From assembly GCA_016763235.1 (NCBI GenBank), contig JAESUE010000191.1:1-11898 (forward strand): a DNA stretch of 11,898 nucleotides. The letters are read 5' to 3'. Positions 6,991-11,898 of the stretch are shown in pieces; positions within the stretch are counted from its first letter, which is position 1; each line of letters opens with the position of its first letter. The translations under genes were made by a program, and so were the position numbers. Source of the stretch: Pseudomonadales bacterium. Its GTDB lineage: Bacteria > Pseudomonadota > Gammaproteobacteria > Pseudomonadales > UBA3067. The notes beneath the pieces are model-generated. The model worked only from the letters and a program-made list of their open reading frames with translations, did no database searches and was not told where the DNA came from.

Positions 6991-8127
6991 ATGGGACCAC
7001 TCGCAGGCGTAAAAGTAATTGAGTTGGCAGGAATTGGCCCTGGGCCATTTTGCGGAATGATGCTCGCCGATATGGGTGCGGAAGTCATACGCATCGACCG
7101 TGCGGGTGGTGGCTTGGGTGGCGCTATTCCCAATGATATTCTGAACCGTGGCCGACGTTCTATTGCTGTTAATTTGAAATCCCAAGAAGGGGTGAATGTC
7201 GTTCTTCGTCTTTGTGAACAAGCCGATATTATTTTTGAAGGTTTTCGCCCTGGTGTTGCTGAGCGACTTGGGGTCGGCCCAGAACAGTGTATGGCAAAAA
7301 ATCCCAAAATTGTTTACGGACGAATGACCGGTTGGGGTCAGGATGGCCCGATGGCAAATGCGGCTGGTCACGATATTAACTACATCTCTCTCACTGGAGC
7401 CTTGCACGCTATTGGCCGCAAAGGTGAGCGTCCTGTACCGCCATTAAACCTTGTGGGCGACTTTGGCGGCGGCGCTATGTATCTTGCTTTCGGACTGATG
7501 TGTGCTCTTTTCGAAGCTCAAAAATCGGGCAAGGGACAAGTCGTCGACGCAGCGATGGTGGACGGTGCATCTTCCTTAATGTCCATGTTCTGGACCTTCA
7601 AAAATATGGGCATGCATGTTGAAGAAAGGGAAAGCAACATGCTCGATGGCGCAACACACTTTTATGACACCTATGAAACCAAAGATGGAAAGTATATTTC
7701 CCTTGGCTCTATCGAACCGCAGTTTTACCGTTTATTAATTGAAAAAGCAGGCTTGAATGCCGAACAATTTGCCCCACAAATGGTGACGGCTAAGTGGCCT
7801 GAGCTAAAGGCAGAGCTAACGGAAGTATTTAAAGCCAAAACGCGTGACGAATGGTGCGAGATCATGGAAGGCACGGATATTTGTTTCGCTCCGGTACTTT
7901 CACTCAGCGAAGCCCCGGAACACCCTCACATGAAAGCACGGAAAACGTTTGTGGAGTTAGATGGAATAACTCAGCCAGCACCCGCTCCTCGCTTCAGCCG
8001 AACATCTCCAGAACTCACCACCAGCTCACGTAAAGCAGGTGAGGATACCACTTCAATCTTAACTGATTTCGGTTTCGACAATGCCGAGATTGAAGACCTT
8101 AAGTCGAAGGGTGCGGTTATCGGCTAG
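6991..8127 (+). CDS. Alpha-methylacyl-CoA racemase (CaiB/BaiF family, AMACR/MCR-like)
   Basis: This 378-aa enzyme is predicted to interconvert the (R)- and (S)-2-methylacyl-CoA epimers, so that branched chains such as sterol side chains or pristanic-type acids can enter beta-oxidation. It opens with GPLAGVKVIELAGIGPGPF, the hallmark N-terminus of this racemase, and has VIRIDR at 32-37. Residues of the Mycobacterium tuberculosis MCR active site (His126, Asp156, Glu241) are found one position on: His127 in GHDINY, Asp157 in GDFGGG and Glu242 in IEPQFY. Full length is about 360-380 residues, so it is complete. A strong AAGGAGAG site (6979-6986) precedes the ATG; TACAAT at 6932-6937 is a possible -10 with a poor -35. 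A strong terminator follows, so it is monocistronic. A generic CaiB-type CoA-transferase is the alternative, but the His/Asp/Glu set argues for a racemase. Confidence 0.92.
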   Translation: MGPLAGVKVIELAGIGPGPFCGMMLADMGAEVIRIDRAGGGLGGAIPNDILNRGRRSIAVNLKSQEGVNVVLRLCEQADIIFEGFRPGVAERLGVGPEQCMAKNPKIVYGRMTGWGQDGPMANAAGHDINYISLTGALHAIGRKGERPVPPLNLVGDFGGGAMYLAFGLMCALFEAQKSGKGQVVDAAMVDGASSLMSMFWTFKNMGMHVEERESNMLDGATHFYDTYETKDGKYISLGSIEPQFYRLLIEKAGLNAEQFAPQMVTAKWPELKAELTEVFKAKTRDEWCEIMEGTDICFAPVLSLSEAPEHPHMKARKTFVELDGITQPAPAPRFSRTSPELTTSSRKAGEDTTSILTDFGFDNAEIEDLKSKGAVIG

Positions 8128-8155
8128 GTAAGCACAAACTTAGAGACTCACTAAC

Positions 8156-8192
8156 AAAAAAGGCAGTGCCATAAAAGCGCTGCCTTTTTTTT
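8156..8192 (+). terminator. Strong intrinsic terminator of the racemase gene
   Basis: An A6 run (8156-8161) leads into GGCAGTGC (8162-8169). A seven-base loop and the arm GCGCTGCC (8177-8184) follow, with one G-T wobble, then T8 (8185-8192). It starts 28 bases after the stop codon and, given the A-run, could also act on the opposite strand. Confidence 0.92.
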
Positions 8193-8209
8193 CTATATAT
8201 AAACCCATA

Positions 8210-8350
8210 GTAACTACTCAGCTCACGCTAAAATTCGTGCATAACAGCGTTAAAAAGTGATCATTTATAGGTATAAACGCACATTTTTCGCCTTGCTCTG
8301 CTCAAATTTTAACGCAATCTGAGCAGTTACAGAGTTCGCTGAGGTGTTAC
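8210..8350 (+). mobile_element. MITE-like element, copy 5, long form (141 bp)
   Basis: The left end GTAACTACTCAGCTCACGCT and the right end TTACAGAGTTCGCTGAGG..GTTAC are those of the 68-72 bp copies, but about 73 bp of extra sequence separates them. The extra block is bounded by the near-identical nonamers GCTAAAATT (8227-8235) and GCTCAAATT (8300-8308). The outer flanks AACCCATA (8202-8209) and AAGCCATA (8351-8358) agree at 7 of 8 positions, so the whole 141 bp appears to have inserted as one unit. It has no ORF. It lies between the racemase terminator and the DAHP synthase promoter region. Confidence 0.8.
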
Positions 8351-8552
8351 AAGCCATAGCCATAAAAACCTCGGTCTCACTGGCACGTGCATGTACAAAT
8401 TTTACAGATATATTTATTCTCAAGCAGCGACTTTTCCCCCTTCCTCCTTAACCTTTCAGTAGCTTTACATTACACTGCTTAGCTCTCAGCCAAAGGGGCA
8501 GGCGAATAACAACTACCTGCGAACACCACTTTTAAGAATGGGATTTCTCGTC
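8351..8552 (+). promoter_or_regulatory. DAHP synthase upstream region with a candidate promoter
   Basis: This is the gene-proximal part of the 425-bp gap 8128-8552, whose first part holds the terminator and MITE copy 5. The best sigma-70-like pair is TTAACC (8448-8453), 17 bp, then TACACT (8471-8476), which would leave a leader of about 70 nt. No leader peptide rich in aromatic residues and no clear TyrR or TrpR operator was found. The spacing is good but the hexamers are only fair matches. Confidence 0.35.
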
Positions 8553-9629
8553 ATGACAGACGAACGCATTGAAAATACCAATATACGCTCCCTCGACGTA
8601 CTCATTACACCTGGGGAACTAAAGAAAGATATACCTATCACCGAAGCAGCCCTCCAAACTGTTGTGCGTGGCCGCAAGACAATCCAAAACATCCTCGACC
8701 ATAAGGATCACCGCCTTATGGTGGTAGTAGGGCCATGCTCTATACACGATGTTAAAGCAGCAAAAGAATACGGCGAAAAGCTTAAAAAGCTTGCTGATGA
8801 ATTAAGTGATAGCCTTTATCTCATCATGCGCGTTTATTTTGAAAAACCAAGAACGACTGTTGGCTGGAAGGGTTTAATCAACGACCCTCACCTTAATGAC
8901 ACCTTCCAAATTGAAGAAGGCCTGCATATTGGCCGCCAACTACTGACCGATTTATCTGAAATGGGGCTCCCCACCGCCACTGAGGCGCTAGACCCCATCT
9001 CTCCTCAATACCTACAAGACCTTATCAGCTGGTCGGCCATTGGCGCACGCACAACCGAATCCCAGACTCACCGCGAAATGTCTAGCGGCTTATCCAGTTC
9101 AGTGGGCTTTAAAAATGGCACAGATGGCGGGCTTGAAGTCGCTACTAATGCACTGCTATCGGTTGCTCAGCCCCACAGCTTCCTAGGAATAAACTCTCAG
9201 GGGAATGTGGCAATTATCAATACTTCCGGCAACCCCTACTCACATATTGTGTTGAGAGGCGGCAATGGCAAACCCAATTATGATTCTGTTAACGTTAGTA
9301 TTTGTGAGTCTGCATTAGCCAAAGCAAATATTCGCTCCAATATCATGATCGACTGCAGCCACGCAAACTCTAATAAAGACGCAGCTCTACAGCCTCTTGT
9401 TATGGAGAATGTGACAAACCAGATTCTGGAAGGCAGTAAATCTATTATTGGCATCATGGTTGAAAGCAACTTGAGTTTTGGTAATCAAAAGCTTGAGCCA
9501 AACCTTGATGACATGGAATACGGTGTATCAGTAACTGATGCATGTATCGACTGGGATACCACTGAAAAATCCCTGCGTGCAATGGCGGAAAAACTACAGA
9601 ATGTTTTGCTGGAGAGGGTGAAAATCTAA
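8553..9629 (+). CDS. aroG: 3-deoxy-7-phosphoheptulonate (DAHP) synthase, class I
   Basis: This enzyme catalyses the first step of the shikimate pathway, condensing phosphoenolpyruvate and erythrose 4-phosphate to DAHP in the cytoplasm. From the ATG at 8553 it is 358 aa, close to the 350-356 aa of the E. coli isozymes; an in-frame ATG at 8538 would add MGFLV and has no better ribosome site. Metal and active-site residues line up with E. coli: Cys62 in GPCSIHD, Lys98 in EKPRTTVGWKG, His270 in DCSHANS, Glu304 in MVES and Asp329 in VTDACIDW. GARTTESQTHREM, the phosphate-binding loop, is intact. Which allosteric class it belongs to (Tyr-, Phe- or Trp-sensitive) cannot be decided by eye, so the symbol is a family label. 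It stands alone, converging on dnaE, with a long hairpin between them. Confidence 0.95.
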   Translation: MTDERIENTNIRSLDVLITPGELKKDIPITEAALQTVVRGRKTIQNILDHKDHRLMVVVGPCSIHDVKAAKEYGEKLKKLADELSDSLYLIMRVYFEKPRTTVGWKGLINDPHLNDTFQIEEGLHIGRQLLTDLSEMGLPTATEALDPISPQYLQDLISWSAIGARTTESQTHREMSSGLSSSVGFKNGTDGGLEVATNALLSVAQPHSFLGINSQGNVAIINTSGNPYSHIVLRGGNGKPNYDSVNVSICESALAKANIRSNIMIDCSHANSNKDAALQPLVMENVTNQILEGSKSIIGIMVESNLSFGNQKLEPNLDDMEYGVSVTDACIDWDTTEKSLRAMAEKLQNVLLERVKI

Positions 9630-9654
9630 ACTCACAGGAATGGCACTGTTCTCT

Positions 9655-9699
9655 CCGTTTGTACGAAAGATGCGCTCCCAGCATCTTCCGTACAAACGG
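9655..9699. terminator. Long perfect-type hairpin between convergent aroG and dnaE
   Basis: Two 19-base arms (9655-9673 and 9681-9699) pair with a single A/C mismatch at 9666/9688 around a seven-base GCTCCCA loop. It lies 26 bp after the DAHP synthase stop and 51 bp beyond the dnaE stop. T-tracts are weak on both sides (TTTCAGTTTC on +), so it may act as a transcript-end stabiliser and collision barrier as well as a terminator. Confidence 0.6.
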
Positions 9700-9749
9700 T
9701 TTCAGTTTCAATCTGAATTATTGAGATGGCGCTCAGGTTTCAGCAAATA

Positions 9750-11898
9750 CTAATACTTTATTCTTACCTGTTCTGCCCCATAAAGTGCTTCTAACTGAGC
9801 AAGCAGCTCGGTACTCGGGTGTATTCTCCAAGCATCCCCTAATCGTATACGCGCATGTGCTAACGGCCCTGTATATTCTATCATTACAGGCATTTCACCC
9901 CCTGTAGCAGCTGTCATCAAGCAAGATCGTAGGCGCTGAATCCCTTCTTTATCCAAAAATTCATCCGCTAGTTTAAGCTCAAGCCGTTTAGCGTAGTGAC
10001 CACGTGCACCGGTTATATCAAAAACTTTATCTGCCTTAAATTTCAAGCCGCCGCTAAAGTCATCCTCGGCAGCCTCTCCTTCGACAACCAAGAGTTCATC
10101 TTTCACTAATCTGTCTTTATATAGTTCATAAGTTTTTGTGAATAATGCAACGTCAATACGAGCACTTCGGTCATCAAGCGTAAGAAAACAAATAGTACTG
10201 CCATTTTTAGTTCTCATGGTGCGAATGGCAACCACCAAACCAGCTATTATTATCTTTTCACCTCTTTGCGCCTGCAAATCAATAATTTTACGGCTGATGA
10301 AATGACTGATATCAGCTTCGTATTGATCGATAGGATGGCCGGTGAGATAAATGCCCAACGTGTCTTTCTCACCACCCAGGCGCTCATCGTCACCCCATTC
10401 ATCAGCAAAAATATAATCAGCCTGTGGTGCAGCCGAATCTTCACCTCCGCCAAATAAATCCACCATGCCGCTGTTTTGGTTGTCCGAATATTGCACTGCA
10501 GCCTTAATAGCACGACCAAGACTAGCAAATATAGTTGCGCGATTTAGCGCAAGGCAGTCCATCGCTCCACCCCGTATTAGGGCTTCGAGGGTGCGACGAT
10601 TCAGTTTTTTCATATCCACACGACGGCAAAATTCAAACAGGTCGGTGTAGACGCCGTTTTTTTCTCGCTCCTGCACAATGGTTTCGATGGCGCCCTCTCC
10701 CACGCCTTTAACCGCCCCTAAACCGTAAATTATTTCATCGTTTACAACGGCGAATTTATATTCACTGTAATTCACCATGGGCGGAAGAATTTCTAGGTCT
10801 ATACTGCGGCACTCGTCTACAAGCACGACCACCTTATCCGTATTATCCATGTCTGATGACAGCACAGCCGCCATAAAAGGAGCGCGGTAATGGGTCTTTA
10901 ACCAAGCTGTCTGGTAGGAAACCAACGCGTAGGCTGCGGAGTGAGACTTGTTAAATCCGTATCCGGCAAATTTTTCCATTAAGTCAAAAATATACGTCGC
11001 GGTTTCGAGATCAATGCCATTCGCTATCGCGCCCTCATTGAAAAAACCCCGCTGCTTTTCCATTTCTTCCGGTTTTTTCTTTCCCATTGCTCGACGTAGC
11101 ATATCCGCCTGCCCAAGCGAGTATTTTGCTAGCACCTGTGCAATCTGCATAACCTGTTCTTGGTAGAGGATTACACCATAGGTATTACACAGAATAGGTT
11201 CAAGGTCAGGATGAGGATATTCCACCGCTGCACGACCATGTTTCCGGTTAATGAAATCATCCACCATGCCTGACTGCAAAGGGCCGGGGCGAAACAGCGC
11301 CACCAAGGCCACAATATCTTCAAAGCTGCCGGGCTGAAGGCGTTTTATCAGATCTTTCATGCCCCGCGATTCAAGCTGAAATACTGCAGTGGTTTCTGCT
11401 CGTTGCAGTAAATCAAAAGTGGCTTTATCATCCAAAGGGATCTTACTTATATCCAAGTCTGCTTCGGCACTTTTGCTGCGCAAGCTGTTTACTGAGGCAA
11501 GCGCCCAGTCAATGATGGTGAGTGTACGCAAACCCAAAAAGTCGAATTTCACCAAACCTACTGATTCTACATCGTCTTTATCATACTGCGTAACGAGGTT
11601 GCCGCCGGTTTCATCACAATAAATAGGGCAGAAATCGGTAAGCATTGTAGGGGCAATAACCACCCCTCCTGCGTGCTTACCAGCATTACGGGTAATACCT
11701 TCAAGCTTGAAGGCCATCTCCATAATTTCACCCGCCCCCTCGTCATTGGCCACGAACTCTCGCATAGATTCTTCTTGTTCCATTGCTCTACTAAGCGTAA
11801 TACCTGGCTCAAAGGGAATCATTTTGGAAAGTCTGTCGGCCAACGAATAAGACTTACCTTGTACACGCGCCACATCACGCACCACCGCTTTTGCCGCC
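9750..11898 (-). CDS. dnaE: DNA polymerase III alpha subunit, C-terminal two thirds (5' end beyond window)
   Basis: This is the replicative polymerase catalytic subunit. The minus-strand frame is open to the window edge (AAKAVVRDVARV..., matching E. coli AAKAVIRDVGRV), so about 440 N-terminal residues are missing, including the PHP domain and two palm aspartates. Counting from Val at 11885, the third catalytic Asp is Asp115 in KFDFLGLRTL (E. coli Asp555). The fingers include FRPGPLQSGMVD (198-209), YQEQVMQIAQ (241-250) and the AGYGFNKSHSAAYALVSYQ region (307-325). Helix-hairpin-helix residues lie in GLGAVKGVGEGAIE (388-401). The beta-clamp motif is GMVDLF (473-478), where E. coli has QADMF; an OB domain runs about 545-620, and the tau-binding C-terminal domain ends in YGAEQVRIKY. 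It stops with TAG at 9750-9752. No frameshift is seen. The promoter is outside the window. Confidence 0.97.
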   Translation of the reverse strand, partial: AAKAVVRDVARVQGKSYSLADRLSKMIPFEPGITLSRAMEQEESMREFVANDEGAGEIMEMAFKLEGITRNAGKHAGGVVIAPTMLTDFCPIYCDETGGNLVTQYDKDDVESVGLVKFDFLGLRTLTIIDWALASVNSLRSKSAEADLDISKIPLDDKATFDLLQRAETTAVFQLESRGMKDLIKRLQPGSFEDIVALVALFRPGPLQSGMVDDFINRKHGRAAVEYPHPDLEPILCNTYGVILYQEQVMQIAQVLAKYSLGQADMLRRAMGKKKPEEMEKQRGFFNEGAIANGIDLETATYIFDLMEKFAGYGFNKSHSAAYALVSYQTAWLKTHYRAPFMAAVLSSDMDNTDKVVVLVDECRSIDLEILPPMVNYSEYKFAVVNDEIIYGLGAVKGVGEGAIETIVQEREKNGVYTDLFEFCRRVDMKKLNRRTLEALIRGGAMDCLALNRATIFASLGRAIKAAVQYSDNQNSGMVDLFGGGEDSAAPQADYIFADEWGDDERLGGEKDTLGIYLTGHPIDQYEADISHFISRKIIDLQAQRGEKIIIAGLVVAIRTMRTKNGSTICFLTLDDRSARIDVALFTKTYELYKDRLVKDELLVVEGEAAEDDFSGGLKFKADKVFDITGARGHYAKRLELKLADEFLDKEGIQRLRSCLMTAATGGEMPVMIEYTGPLAHARIRLGDAWRIHPSTELLAQLEALYGAEQVRIKY

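Noticed and set aside
720..8358. The repeated elements as a dispersed CRISPR or as REP/ERIC sequences
   Set aside because: They are kilobases apart with no spacers, so not CRISPR. The flush 8-bp flanking duplications and GTAAC ends fit transposition better than REP, and the sequence does not match the ERIC core as I know it.
8392..8406. TGTACAAATTTTACA as a TyrR-type box upstream of DAHP synthase
   Set aside because: It is palindromic and suggestive, but 15 bp long where TyrR boxes are 18 bp (TGTAAA-N6-TTTACA), and no second box or TyrR gene is seen.
8538..8552. Upstream ATG (MGFLV) for DAHP synthase
   Set aside because: It has no ribosome site, and the ATG at 8553 gives the usual family N-terminus and length. 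The choice is not certain.
9750..11898. Frameshift or pseudogene status of dnaE
   Set aside because: The frame is continuous, the conserved motifs are in order and the C-terminus aligns with E. coli DnaE; only the window edge truncates it.

Overview
The window looks like a mid-GC chromosomal segment of a free-living, probably marine, gammaproteobacterium. The DnaE fragment follows the E. coli-type DNA polymerase III alpha layout closely, the DAHP synthase is the class I type of gammaproteobacteria, and the lipid/CoA genes resemble those common in oligotrophic marine lineages. The taxon is inferred from memory of protein families; no search was possible.

Layout, left to right: the 3' part of a short-chain dehydrogenase (SDR) on +; a bidirectional terminator; a two-gene acyl-CoA dehydrogenase operon on - (2025-3203, then 884-2008); a 342-bp gap; a class I SAM methyltransferase on - (3546-4415); a divergent alpha/beta hydrolase on + (4687-5610); a second SDR on - (5892-6713); a divergent CaiB/BaiF-family alpha-methylacyl-CoA racemase on + (6991-8127) with a strong terminator; a class I DAHP synthase on + (8553-9629); and, convergent to it, the C-terminal two thirds of dnaE on - (9750 to the right edge).

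The genes from 1 to 8127 form a loose lipid/acyl-CoA neighbourhood. The two acyl-CoA dehydrogenases have complementary losses of FAD-site motifs, which suggests an obligate heteromer like those acting on steroid side chains. The racemase is the enzyme that fixes the stereochemistry of 2-methyl-branched acyl-CoAs before such a dehydrogenase. Breakdown of branched or sterol-like side chains is therefore a reasonable hypothesis, but no steroid-ring genes are visible. DAHP synthase and DnaE are housekeeping.

The most notable finding is between the genes. Five intergenic positions carry copies of one short element (68-72 bp, plus one 141-bp version) with GTAAC...GTTAC inverted ends. Two copies are flanked by perfect 8-bp direct repeats, two by 7-of-8 matches, and one old copy by a decayed pair. 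This is the signature of a small non-autonomous transposon (MITE). The GTAA ends and 8-bp duplications suggest mobilisation by an IS66-type transposase, which is not present in the window.
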